From Sphingomonas sp. TDK1 (GTDB taxonomy: Bacteria > Pseudomonadota > Alphaproteobacteria > Sphingomonadales > Sphingomonadaceae), in contig NZ_LXVY01000006.1 in assembly GCF_001650735.1 (NCBI RefSeq), forward strand, positions 277 to 64,276: a stretch of DNA of 64,000 bases. Reading direction: 5' to 3'. The stretch's first letter is position 1. The number at the start of each line of letters is the position of its first letter. The notes under the pieces were generated by a model. It was not told where the DNA came from, ran no database searches, and saw nothing but the letters and a program-made list of their open reading frames with translations. Shown here piece by piece: positions 37,561 to 45,624 of the stretch. Position numbers and translations under genes: made by a program.

Positions 37561-39135
37561 TCAGCCTCCGACGTCGAGCACCGCGACCGACTTGGCCGGC
37601 AGTTCCAGTGTCACCGCGCCCTTGGTCACCGTCCCGCTGATCGGCTTCGGCACCACCGTGTTCGGCGACTCAAAGCTGTTGACCGCATCCACCTTCGCTG
37701 CGGTCAGCACCTCGCCCGTGGCGCGCTTGGCGGTCAGCCCGGTGAGTTTCACGGCGATCCGCGCCGGCTTGCCGGCGTCTAGATTGGTCACCGCCAGCCA
37801 CAGCTTGCCGTCCTTGCCCCGCGCCGCGATTGCGTCGACGCGCGGCATGGTCACGCCGCCCTGGGCGTAGGTCCCGGCGTCGAACGATACCGGGACCGCC
37901 TGCGCATCCTGGAACGGCACGTACATGCGGAACACGTGATAGGTCGGCGTGAGGACCATTTTCTCCTTGTCGGTGAGGATCATCGCCTGGAGCACGTTGA
38001 TCATCTGCGCGATATTGGTCATCCGCACCCGATCGGCATGGCGCGCGAAGATGTTGAAGTGCAGCGCCGCGATGATCGCGTCGCGCAGCGAGTTCTGCTG
38101 GTAGAGGAAGCCCGGGTTGGTGCCCGGCAGCGGCGCCAGCCAAACGCCCCATTCGTCGACGACCAGCGGCACCTTCTTGTCGGGATCGTACTTGTCCATG
38201 ATCGCCGAATGCTTGGCGATCATCCCGTCCATCGCCAGCGCCGCCTTGACCAGCTTGGCATAGCCCGTCTCGTCGAAGCCGACGCTCGGGTAGGAGGGCG
38301 GCCAGCCGCCGGTGGTGTAAGCGTGCATCGACAGGCCTTCGATGTTCCACGCCCAGTCATGGCCCTTCCACGCCGCCATCACCGCCTCGGTGTAGGTCGT
38401 GTCGCTATCGTTGGGGCCGACGGCGATGCGCTGCATCGGCTCCTTGCCCTTCTCACCCTGCACCGGATCGAGATTGTGGGTGAAGCGGGCGAAGCGCTTC
38501 ATCAGGTCGATATAGGCGTCCGGCCGCATCGATCCGCCGCAGCCCCAGCTTTCGTTGCCTAGCCCCAGCCATTTCACCTTATAGGGTGCGGCATGGCCGT
38601 TGGCGGCGCGTTCCTTGCCGGCGGTGGTCGAGGGATCGGCGGTCATGTAGGCGAGCCAGTCCGCCGCCTCCTGGATCGTGCCGGAGCCGACGTTCACCGA
38701 GACATAGGCCTCTGCGCCCACCTGGTCGGCAAAGTCCATGAACTCGTCGGTGCCGAAGCTGTTCGGCTCGCCCGACCCGCCCCAGTTGGTGTTGACGCTG
38801 CTGCGGCGCTTGTCCTGCGGGCCGACGCCGTCGCGCCAGTGATATTCGTCGGCGAAGCAGCCGCCCGGCCAGCGCACCACCGGAACCTTGATGGCGCGCA
38901 ATGCCGCGACCACGTCCTTGCGGATGCCGCGCGTGTTGGGGACCGGCGAGTCCCTGCCCACCCAGATGCCGCCATAGATGCCGCTGCCGAGATGTTCGGC
39001 GAACTGGCCGAAGATGTGGCGGTCGATCATCGGCCCCGGTTTGGCGGTATCGACCGTGACAGCGATATCCTGCGCCATCGCGGGCGTGGGCGCGAGCAGC
39101 AACGCCGCGCCGGCGAGCAAGGTCTTTCGAAGCAT
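37561..39135 (-). CDS. abfA: exported GH51 alpha-L-arabinofuranosidase
   Basis: 524 residues with a Sec signal peptide (LRKTLLAGAALLLAPTPAMA). Releases L-arabinofuranose from arabinan, arabinoxylan or oligosaccharides in the periplasm. The N-terminal IDRHIFGQFAEHLGSGIYGG and RWPGGCFADEYHW are GH51 signatures. Acid/base Glu195 is in GLGNESWGCGG and nucleophile Glu328 is in VVDEWGVWL. A C-terminal beta-sandwich closes the protein. ATG 39135 has GGAGGA upstream, and TACTCCGACTA lies 45 bases before it, tying it to the arabinose regulon. Its product would feed the epimerase, importer and oxidative pathway. Confidence 0.94.
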   Translation of the reverse strand: MLRKTLLAGAALLLAPTPAMAQDIAVTVDTAKPGPMIDRHIFGQFAEHLGSGIYGGIWVGRDSPVPNTRGIRKDVVAALRAIKVPVVRWPGGCFADEYHWRDGVGPQDKRRSSVNTNWGGSGEPNSFGTDEFMDFADQVGAEAYVSVNVGSGTIQEAADWLAYMTADPSTTAGKERAANGHAAPYKVKWLGLGNESWGCGGSMRPDAYIDLMKRFARFTHNLDPVQGEKGKEPMQRIAVGPNDSDTTYTEAVMAAWKGHDWAWNIEGLSMHAYTTGGWPPSYPSVGFDETGYAKLVKAALAMDGMIAKHSAIMDKYDPDKKVPLVVDEWGVWLAPLPGTNPGFLYQQNSLRDAIIAALHFNIFARHADRVRMTNIAQMINVLQAMILTDKEKMVLTPTYHVFRMYVPFQDAQAVPVSFDAGTYAQGGVTMPRVDAIAARGKDGKLWLAVTNLDAGKPARIAVKLTGLTAKRATGEVLTAAKVDAVNSFESPNTVVPKPISGTVTKGAVTLELPAKSVAVLDVGG

Positions 39136-39179
39136 GGATCCTCCCTTAGCGTTTATCACGCGCGCCATGACACGGATTC

Positions 39180-39190
39180 TACTCCGACTA
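39180..39190. promoter_or_regulatory. proposed GntR operator, GH51 gene promoter
   Basis: TACTCCGACTA differs from the 34151 site only at the central base, with half sites TACTC and GACTA. It is 45 bases upstream of the GH51 start codon. Confidence 0.65.
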
Positions 39191-39199
39191 AAGAGGGGG

Positions 39200-40687
39200 T
39201 TAGAGCGGCGGCAATGCCGGCGGCAGGGTCCAGCGTGCGACGATCACCACCCCGGCCACCGCCGCGACGCCGAGCACCGCCACCAGCACCCGCTGTGGCA
39301 AAGGGCGCGTGCCGGTCGCGGCGAGCAACGCAAGGCCTGCTGCCAGCATCCCCCAGCAATGATAGCGATAATCCGATGCGACGCCGACCAGGCCGAACGC
39401 CAGTTCGGTAAGGATGGCGGACAGCGCCAGCGTCACTGCCACGCTTCCCATCCCGTTGCGCGCCGGCCAGGTGCAGAAAAGCACGCCCAGCGCGATGGCG
39501 AACCACAGGATCGGCGCCCCCGCCACGCTGCTCGCCAGCACATAGCCCGTCTTCTGGAATCCGGCGATCCGCTTGTCGGGCGAGGCGAGTCCCAGCTTGT
39601 TGGGTTCGGAGCGCGCGAGCGGGCCGGTACCTGGCATGGTCGCGGGCATCCAGAGCCGCATCTCGCTGTTCCAGTGCCCGATCCGGTGCGCGGCATAGGC
39701 GAGAGGATGGGTCGCGATCGCGTGCAGCCAGGCATTGCGCAGCCGATTTCCGGGGGCGGCGCGCTGGAGCGTGTCGACGATATAGCCGCATGCCTTTTCG
39801 TCGCCGATCGGATCCCACAGGATCGGTGTCAGGCATCCCCGGGTCTCCGCCCGCCGCCAGAGGCGTGCGGGTACCAGCGGTACGGCTTGGGGACCGGCGT
39901 GATGGGCGATGCCGGCAAGGTCGAACAGCGGGAGCGAACGCTCCACGCCGCTGGGCTTAGCGTCGAGCAGGCGCTGGTTGATCGGGGTCAGTACGCCGAG
40001 CACTGCGGCGGCGGCGGCAACGACCAGCACCGCCTGGAACAGTGGCCGGTCCCAGCGGACGCCGCCGAGCAGCCCCAGAGCGAGCGGCACGGTGGCGAAG
40101 GCGGCATTGAAGCGCACCAGCGTCGCGTAGCCGAGCAGGAGAAGCACCAATGCCGCCGCCCAGATCGGTAGTCGGCGATCGTCGAGGCGCCACCAACTGG
40201 CCAGACCGACGGCAGCAAGCAGCGCGCCGGTCATCTGCGCGTCCTTCAGCACCGCGATCTGCCATCCGAGCAGCGGTGGCCAGGTTCCGAGCAGCAGCAC
40301 GACCAGAGCCGCGAGCGCCCGGCCATTCCGGGCAAGCGCGCCGGCGAACAATGCCAGGCCGCCCCAGTAGAGCAGGATCTGCAGGACGAACATCGGTATC
40401 TGGCCGCGCCAGCCCAGATCGTGGAACACTGCCCAGAGACGCGCCATCGCCGGCGGGTGCCAATCATCATATTGGCCGCTCAGCACCTGCTGATACTGCA
40501 CCACGCTGTCATAGCTTGCCACGCCCGGCCAGAAAAAGGCGAGGGTGATGCCCGCCAGCAGCGCCGCCACGATCAACGCCGAAATAGCCTGCCGGCGCGT
40601 ACCGACCGGCCTCCGTTGCAACGCCCTCCCGCCCCGGCCGCGCGGCGATCCGCCAAAAGCCTGGGAGCGCGAGCGGTACCTTGTCAT
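39200..40687 (-). CDS. polytopic membrane protein, possible glycosyltransferase
   Basis: 495 residues with about ten hydrophobic helices (ALIVAALLAGITLAFFWPG, MFVLQILLYWGGLALFAGAL and so on). A large extracytoplasmic loop lies at roughly 260-370. The first loop has an acidic/aromatic motif (SGQYDDWHPPAMARLW), reminiscent of the early Asp of GT-C glycosyltransferases, but no confirmed family match is visible. It could modify a lipid-linked glycan. ATG 40687 with AGGAAAG upstream. It follows no partner gene; the arabinose operator at 39180 is downstream of its end and belongs to GH51. Confidence 0.65.
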   Translation of the reverse strand: MTRYRSRSQAFGGSPRGRGGRALQRRPVGTRRQAISALIVAALLAGITLAFFWPGVASYDSVVQYQQVLSGQYDDWHPPAMARLWAVFHDLGWRGQIPMFVLQILLYWGGLALFAGALARNGRALAALVVLLLGTWPPLLGWQIAVLKDAQMTGALLAAVGLASWWRLDDRRLPIWAAALVLLLLGYATLVRFNAAFATVPLALGLLGGVRWDRPLFQAVLVVAAAAAVLGVLTPINQRLLDAKPSGVERSLPLFDLAGIAHHAGPQAVPLVPARLWRRAETRGCLTPILWDPIGDEKACGYIVDTLQRAAPGNRLRNAWLHAIATHPLAYAAHRIGHWNSEMRLWMPATMPGTGPLARSEPNKLGLASPDKRIAGFQKTGYVLASSVAGAPILWFAIALGVLFCTWPARNGMGSVAVTLALSAILTELAFGLVGVASDYRYHCWGMLAAGLALLAATGTRPLPQRVLVAVLGVAAVAGVVIVARWTLPPALPPL

Positions 40688-40902
40688 CGATCGACTTTCC
40701 TGCGTGGCGACGGGAGCTTGGGCACGGACTCTACGAGGGAACGTCCAGGCGCGCCAGCACACCCCTCGCGGCCGAAGGGCAATTCGTCGGCTTGCGGTTG
40801 AGCGAAATTGTTTCGGCTGCGCCGATGTATAGCCTGCGAAGGTCGCAAGTTGCGTATCAAGCGTATTGCGGGGTTTCTCAAGTAGCGTAAAATGAAGATG
40901 TA

Positions 40903-40920
40903 GATGCGAGTCGTCGCATC
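40903..40920. promoter_or_regulatory. inverted repeat upstream of lectin gene (1)
   Basis: Perfect 7-bp arms GATGCGA / TCGCATC around GTCG, about 143 bases before the lectin start. Possible operator. Confidence 0.4.
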
Positions 40921-40963
40921 TGCGGGGTGGCGTCATAAAAATAATAATGAACGTGAACAGAAT

Positions 40964-40978
40964 TGACCAAAAGGGTCA
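40964..40978. promoter_or_regulatory. inverted repeat upstream of lectin gene (2)
   Basis: TGACC-AAAAG-GGTCA, overlapping a TTGACC that resembles a -35 box, about 85 bases before the lectin start. Possible operator. Confidence 0.4.
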
Positions 40979-41062
40979 GCTCTGTTTGCAGTCGTTTGCA
41001 CTCGGCGTGCCAATGGTGCGCCGAACGGGAGCGGCTTGTCCAACTAGGCAGGAGAGAATGCA

Positions 41063-41884
41063 ATGACGGTCTATGTGATCCAAAATCAATGGGGTGGCAT
41101 CAGCGCGCCCTGGCACGAAGGCGGCGTCTTCAATATCGGCAATCGCGCCGATCAACGGCCCGTCGCGCTGAAAATCCAGTCGGGCGACGGGGGCCACAGC
41201 TTCTCCGGTACCATGACCTATCAGGGCGAAGGTCCCATCGGCGTGCGCGCCACCCTTGTGACGACCAATTGCTATCGTGTGGAAAATCAGTGGGGCGGCA
41301 GCAATGCTCCCTGGCATGATGCGGGCCTTTTCCTGCTGGGCGCGCGCAACGGGCAGAACGCGGTCGCCTTCGACCTGCGGTCCGACGACCAGGGCGACAC
41401 CCTTACCGGCACGATGACCTATCAGGGCGAGGGCCCGATTGGCGTGAAGGCCGCCGTGTCGGACGGCGTTGCCTATAACGCGCAGAACCAGTGGGGCGGT
41501 GATCAGGCGCCGTGGCACCCGGGCGGCCAGTTCATCCTCGGCTGCCGCCCTGATCAGCCGGTGGTTGCGATCGACGTGAGCAGCGCGGACTCCGGCAAGA
41601 CGCTTGCAGGTACGATTACCTACAAGGGTGAGGGTCCCATCGGCTTCCGTGGCACGCTGATCATGGCCAACACCTATAGCGTGGTGAACCAGTGGGGCGG
41701 CAACGACAAGCCGTGGCATCCGGGCGGTACCTGGGTGCTGGGCTGCCGCACCAATCAGGGCGTGGTGGCGATCAAGGCGGCCGGCGATGGCGTCGAGGTC
41801 GACGGTACGATGACCTATCAGGGGGAAGGCCCGATCGGGCTGGAGCTCCAGCGCTCGTCGCAGCAGGCGCTTGCCGACGCCTGA
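41063..41884 (+). CDS. OAA-family lectin with four tandem repeats
   Basis: 273 residues made of four repeats of exactly 67 residues. NQWGG recurs at 8, 75, 142 and 209, and EGPIG at 56, 123, 190 and 257. Each unit reads roughly ENQWGG-x2-APWH-x-GG...GTMTYQGEGPIG. This is the fold of Oscillatoria agardhii agglutinin, a beta-barrel lectin binding the core of high-mannose glycans; four-repeat members include the Myxococcus hemagglutinin and Burkholderia BOA. There is no signal peptide, so it is cytoplasmic or released another way. The last 5 residues are a tail. It has a GGAGAG ribosome-binding site and its own terminator, so it is a single-gene unit. Its biological ligand in this host is unknown. 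Confidence 0.93.
   Translation: MTVYVIQNQWGGISAPWHEGGVFNIGNRADQRPVALKIQSGDGGHSFSGTMTYQGEGPIGVRATLVTTNCYRVENQWGGSNAPWHDAGLFLLGARNGQNAVAFDLRSDDQGDTLTGTMTYQGEGPIGVKAAVSDGVAYNAQNQWGGDQAPWHPGGQFILGCRPDQPVVAIDVSSADSGKTLAGTITYKGEGPIGFRGTLIMANTYSVVNQWGGNDKPWHPGGTWVLGCRTNQGVVAIKAAGDGVEVDGTMTYQGEGPIGLELQRSSQQALADA
41066..41869 (+). repeat. four in-frame 201-bp repeats within lectin gene
   Basis: Units at 41066-41266, 41267-41467, 41468-41668 and 41669-41869, each coding 67 residues. They are highly similar at protein level but diverged at DNA level, so they are old duplications rather than a recent amplification. Confidence 0.85.
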
Positions 41885-41978
41885 GTGCGGCGCGTCCAGC
41901 ATGGGCGCGCCGGGCCGGCCTCGATAGCCTCCCCCTTATCGGGGCCGAAGGACCACGCGACGGCGCGGCCTGAAAACG

Positions 41979-42017
41979 GCTCCGGCCTGGGAATCCTCCC
42001 AGGCCGGAGCTTTTTCC
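41979..42017 (+). terminator. rho-independent terminator of lectin gene
   Basis: Perfect 14-bp stem GCTCCGGCCTGGGA / TCCCAGGCCGGAGC with loop ATCC, followed by TTTTTCC. It is about 95 bases after the lectin stop codon and before the convergent lpd end. Confidence 0.9.
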
Positions 42018-42054
42018 TTAGCGGCAGTCAACGCGCCTCGGCGCCGTCGCCGGA

Positions 42055-43452
42055 TCAGATGTGCAGTGCGCGACCATAGGCGCCGAGCACGGCCTCGTGC
42101 ATCGTCTCGCTGATCGTCGGGTGCGGGAACACCGTTTCCATCAGCTCCGCTTCAGTCAGCTCGCCGGTCTTGCCGATCGTGTAGCCCTGGATCATCTCGG
42201 TTACTTCCGCACCGATCATGTGCGCGCCGAGCAGCTCGCCGGTCTTGGCGTCGAACACCGTCTTCACGAACCCTTCCGGCTCGCCGAGCGCGATCGCCTT
42301 GCCGTTGCCGATGAAGGGGAAGTTGCCGACCTTGACCTCGTAGCCGGCTTCCTTGGCCTTGGCTTCGGTGAGGCCGACGCTGGCGATCTGCGGGTGGCAA
42401 TAGGTGCAGCCCGGGATGTTGCGCGGGTCCATCGCGTGCGGGTGGCCGCCGTTGATCGCCTCGACTGCGATCACGCCCTCATGGCTGGCCTTATGCGCGA
42501 GCCATGGCGGCGCGGTGACGTCGCCGATCGCCCAGAGGCCGTCGACATTGGTGCGGCAGGCGCCGTCCGTCACGATATGGCCGCGCTCGGTCTTCACGCC
42601 CAGCGTCTCGAGCCCGATATTCTCGGTGTTCGGCACGATGCCGATCGCGACGATGACGTGGCTGAACTCCTCGACGGTGACCTTGCCGTCCTTGCCCTTG
42701 ATCGACGCCTTGACGCCGGTCGCCGTCACGTCGAGCTTGTCGACGCCGGTCTGGGTGAGGATGGTCATCCCCTGCTTCTTGAACGCCTTTTCCAAGTGCG
42801 CGGAGACGTCCTTGTCTTCCACCGGTACGATCCGGTCGAGCATTTCGACGATGGTCACCTTGGCGCCCATGTCGTTGTAGAAGCTGGCGAACTCCACGCC
42901 GATCGCGCCCGAGCCGATAACCAGCAGCTTGGTCGGCATCTCGGTCGGCGTCATCGCGTGGCGATAGGTCCAGATACGCTTGCCGTCGGCCTTGGCGAAG
43001 GGCAGGTCGCGGGCGCGCGCGCCGGTGGCGACGATGATGTTCTTCGCTTCCAGGTCGGTTTTCTTGCCGTCCGCCGCGGTGACGGTCAGCTTGCCCTTCG
43101 CGGTCAGCACGCCGGTGCCCATGTGCACGGCGATCTTGTTCTTCTTCATCAGGTGCGTGACGCCCTGATTGAGCTGCTTGGCAACGCCGCGCGAGCGCTT
43201 CACCACCGCCTCGAGGTCGGCGCTGATCTGATTGGCGATCAAGCCGTAATCCTTGGCGTGCTGCATATAGTGGAAGATTTCCGCCGAGCGCAGCAGCGCC
43301 TTGGTGGGGATGCAGCCCCAGTTGAGGCAGATGCCACCGAGCAGCTCGCGCTCGACGATGGCGGTCTTCAGGCCCAACTGGGCCGCCCGGATTGCCGCGA
43401 CATAGCCGCCGGGGCCCGAGCCGAGAACGAGGACGTCGTAGGATTCAGCCAA
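42055..43452 (-). CDS. lpdA: dihydrolipoyl dehydrogenase (E3)
   Basis: 465-residue flavoprotein that reoxidises the lipoyl groups of 2-oxo-acid dehydrogenases. FAD motif GSGPGGYVAA; redox-active disulfide Cys42/Cys47 in GGICLNWGCIPTK; NAD motif VIGSGAIGVEFASFY. The C-terminal His-Glu pair of the dimer interface is in VFPHPTISETMHE. The predicted start is TTG at 43452, with AGAAGGA upstream, since the family N-terminus (ESYDVLVLGSGPGG) begins there and no ATG is suitably placed. Same strand as pdhC, with yciA and a small gene between. Confidence 0.96.
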   Translation of the reverse strand: MAESYDVLVLGSGPGGYVAAIRAAQLGLKTAIVERELLGGICLNWGCIPTKALLRSAEIFHYMQHAKDYGLIANQISADLEAVVKRSRGVAKQLNQGVTHLMKKNKIAVHMGTGVLTAKGKLTVTAADGKKTDLEAKNIIVATGARARDLPFAKADGKRIWTYRHAMTPTEMPTKLLVIGSGAIGVEFASFYNDMGAKVTIVEMLDRIVPVEDKDVSAHLEKAFKKQGMTILTQTGVDKLDVTATGVKASIKGKDGKVTVEEFSHVIVAIGIVPNTENIGLETLGVKTERGHIVTDGACRTNVDGLWAIGDVTAPPWLAHKASHEGVIAVEAINGGHPHAMDPRNIPGCTYCHPQIASVGLTEAKAKEAGYEVKVGNFPFIGNGKAIALGEPEGFVKTVFDAKTGELLGAHMIGAEVTEMIQGYTIGKTGELTEAELMETVFPHPTISETMHEAVLGAYGRALHI

Positions 43453-43554
43453 GGTTTGCTTCCTTCTGCTCCCTTCCCATCGGCGGGGGAGGGCTGGGGA
43501 GTACATAATGCGGAGCCAGCGAATTTCATGCGGCGGCCGGCTTCCGCAGGTGCG

Positions 43555-43950
43555 TTACGCGATCTGTTCCACCGGTCTCGGGCGCTTGTCGGCGTCGACC
43601 GCGACGAACACGAAATGCGCCTGGGTCACGAGGCAACTGGTCTCGACGTGCCGGCCGCGGCGCCATGCCTGTACCTCGATGGTCATCGAGGTGCGGCCGA
43701 CCTTGATCATCTCGGCATAGACCGAGACTTCGTCGCCTACCGCGACGGGAGCATGGAATTTCATGCCCTCTACCGCGATGGTCACGGCGCGACCGCGCGA
43801 ATAGCGCGAGGCGACAAGCCCCGCCGCCATGTCCATGTGGCTCATCAGCCAGCCGCCGAAGATATCGCCATAGGGATTGGTATCGGCGGGCATTGCCGTG
43901 ACGCGGATCGCCGGCTGTCGGTCGGGCGGGCCGCCCTGTTGGTCAATCAT
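43555..43950 (-). CDS. yciA: acyl-CoA thioesterase, YciA type hotdog
   Basis: 131 residues, acyl-CoA hydrolase. The motif TNPYGDIFGGWLMSHMDMAAG contains the catalytic Asn-Asp region of YciA, and VEGMKFHAPVAVGDEVSVYAE continues the hotdog fold. YciA prefers short to medium and CoA-pool acyl-CoAs. The start overlaps the preceding small ORF by 8 bases, so the two are translationally coupled in the pyruvate dehydrogenase cluster. Confidence 0.9.
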   Translation of the reverse strand: MIDQQGGPPDRQPAIRVTAMPADTNPYGDIFGGWLMSHMDMAAGLVASRYSRGRAVTIAVEGMKFHAPVAVGDEVSVYAEMIKVGRTSMTIEVQAWRRGRHVETSCLVTQAHFVFVAVDADKRPRPVEQIA

Positions 43951-44170
43951 CGCGAGCAGCCTCCTTGCTTCCGTTCAGCTTGGCACGATCCTCGGCATAG
44001 GCACGTCGCAGCGGACCCATGCCCATGGCCACGACCGCGACCATTGCCACATAGGCGACGAGCCAAATGTCGTGGGTGGCGCGGCGGTAGGACCAGGCGG
44101 CTAGCGACGCAATGATCCACGCCGCGATCAATCCCGCGACGATGTGAAGCACCTCGATCAATACGCGCAC
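43943..44170 (-). CDS. small membrane protein of unknown function
   Basis: 75 residues with two hydrophobic helices (LIEVLHIVAGLIAAWIIASL and DIWLVAYVAMVAVVAMGM) and a charged C-terminus (AEDRAKLNGSKEAARDD). Function unknown. It is sandwiched between pdhC, which ends 14 bases before its start, and yciA, which it overlaps by 8 bases, so it is certainly part of that operon. Confidence 0.7.
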   Translation of the reverse strand: MRVLIEVLHIVAGLIAAWIIASLAAWSYRRATHDIWLVAYVAMVAVVAMGMGPLRRAYAEDRAKLNGSKEAARDD

Positions 44171-44183
44171 CGCCCGGCTCCGA

Positions 44184-45494
44184 TCAGGCGATCATGCCCA
44201 TCGGGGCTTCGACGAGTTCCTTGAAGATCTTCATCATCTCGGCCCCGTCGGCCCCGTCGATGGCGCGATGGTCGAAGCTGCCGGTAGCGCTCATCACCGT
44301 CGCCACGCCGAGCGCGTCGTCGACAATGTAAGGGCGCTTCTCGCCAGCGCCGATCGCCATGATCATGCCCTGCGGCGGGTTGATCACCGCCTCGAACTGC
44401 TTGATGCCGTACATGCCCATGTTGGAGAGGCTGGCGGTGCCACCCTGATACTCAACCGGCTGCAGCTTGCCTTCGCGGGCGCGGGCGGCGAGGTCCTTCA
44501 TCTCGGTCGCGATCGCCGAGACGCTCTTGTTCGCCGCATCCTTGACGATCGGGGTGATCAGGCCGGTGGGCGTCGACACCGCGACCGACACGTCGGCGCG
44601 GCTGTACTTGATCAGCTTGTCGCCGGTGAAGGTGACGTTGCACTTCGGCGTGCGGGCCAGCGCCACGCCCAGCGCCTTGATCAGCAGATCGTTGACCGAC
44701 AGCTTCACGCCGCGCGCTTCGAGCGCCTTGTTGAGCTCACCGCGCAGCTTGAGCAGCGCGTCGAGACGGATATCGACCGTGAGGTAGATGTGCGGGACGG
44801 TCTGCTTCGACTCGGTGAGGCGACGCGCGATCGTCTTGCGGATGTTCGAGAGCTTCTCTTCCTCGTGCGGGATCGAGTCGTCGAACCAGACGGCCTTGGT
44901 CTCGGCCGGCGCGGCAGCCGGTGCAGCGGTCGGCGCCGGGGCAGCTGCAGCGGCAGCGGCGGCCGGGGCGGCAGCGGGGGCGGCACCCGGCTTGGCGCCT
45001 TCGACGTCAACCTTGACGATGCGGCCGTTCGGGCCCGAGCCGGTCACGGCGGCGAGGTCGACGCCCTTGTCGGCGGCGATGCGGCGGGCGAGCGGGCTCG
45101 CCTTGACGCGCGAACCCGCAGCAACGGCGGGCTGCGCCGCCGGAGCAGGGGCCGGAGTCGGCGTGGGCGCCGGTGCGCTCGCGGCCGGTGCCGGCGCAGG
45201 CGCAGGGGTCGGGCTCGGCGCGGGGGCGGCGGTGGCGGACGAGACGTCCTCGCCTTCGCCGGCGATCACCGCGATCACGGTACCGACCTTTACGTTATCG
45301 GTCCCTTCGGCGACCAGGATCTTCCCGATCACGCCTTCGTCGACCGCTTCGAATTCCATCGTCGCCTTGTCGGTTTCGATCTCGGCAAGCAGGTCGCCGG
45401 ATTTCACCGTGTCGCCTTCCTTGACGAGCCACTTGGCAAGCGTGCCCTCCTCCATGGTGGGAGAAAGTGCCGGCATCTTGATTTCGATTCCCAT
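44184..45494 (-). CDS. pdhC: pyruvate dehydrogenase E2, dihydrolipoamide acetyltransferase
   Basis: 436 residues. One N-terminal lipoyl domain carries lipoyl Lys43 in [12 protein letters not shown] long Ala/Pro-rich linker at about 88-125 precedes a peripheral-subunit-binding domain near 130-170 ([20 protein letters not shown]). A second Ala-rich linker leads to the catalytic domain, which contains [16 protein letters not shown] with the active-site His. The single lipoyl domain and the linker pattern are those of alphaproteobacterial E2 (PdhC). E1 subunits are not in the window. It heads the operon with a small membrane protein and yciA; lpdA follows on the same strand. Confidence 0.95.
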   Translation of the reverse strand: MGIEIKMPALSPTMEEGTLAKWLVKEGDTVKSGDLLAEIETDKATMEFEAVDEGVIGKILVAEGTDNVKVGTVIAVIAGEGEDVSSATAAPAPSPTPAPAPAPAASAPAPTPTPAPAPAAQPAVAAGSRVKASPLARRIAADKGVDLAAVTGSGPNGRIVKVDVEGAKPGAAPAAAPAAAAAAAAPAPTAAPAAAPAETKAVWFDDSIPHEEEKLSNIRKTIARRLTESKQTVPHIYLTVDIRLDALLKLRGELNKALEARGVKLSVNDLLIKALGVALARTPKCNVTFTGDKLIKYSRADVSVAVSTPTGLITPIVKDAANKSVSAIATEMKDLAARAREGKLQPVEYQGGTASLSNMGMYGIKQFEAVINPPQGMIMAIGAGEKRPYIVDDALGVATVMSATGSFDHRAIDGADGAEMMKIFKELVEAPMGMIA

Positions 45495-45624
45495 GAAGGT
45501 TCCCGTCGTTGGTCCTGGGGGTGGCTGGCCCCTCCTTTGCCGCCGCCGTCCCTAGGGTCAAGCCCCGCTCTTGCGCTGCGGCCCGTGCCGGTCCACGTAA
45601 CGCGTGACTGCAAGGAAGGCCCCC

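Larger units (their letters stand above)
40688..41062. other. 375-bp AT-richer region upstream of lectin gene
   Basis: The region from about 40850 is visibly richer in A/T than its surroundings. It contains two inverted repeats: GATGCGA-GTCG-TCGCATC at 40903-40920 and TGACC-AAAAG-GGTCA at 40964-40978. It must carry the lectin promoter and the promoter of the divergent membrane-protein gene. No ORF of note is seen. Confidence 0.55.
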
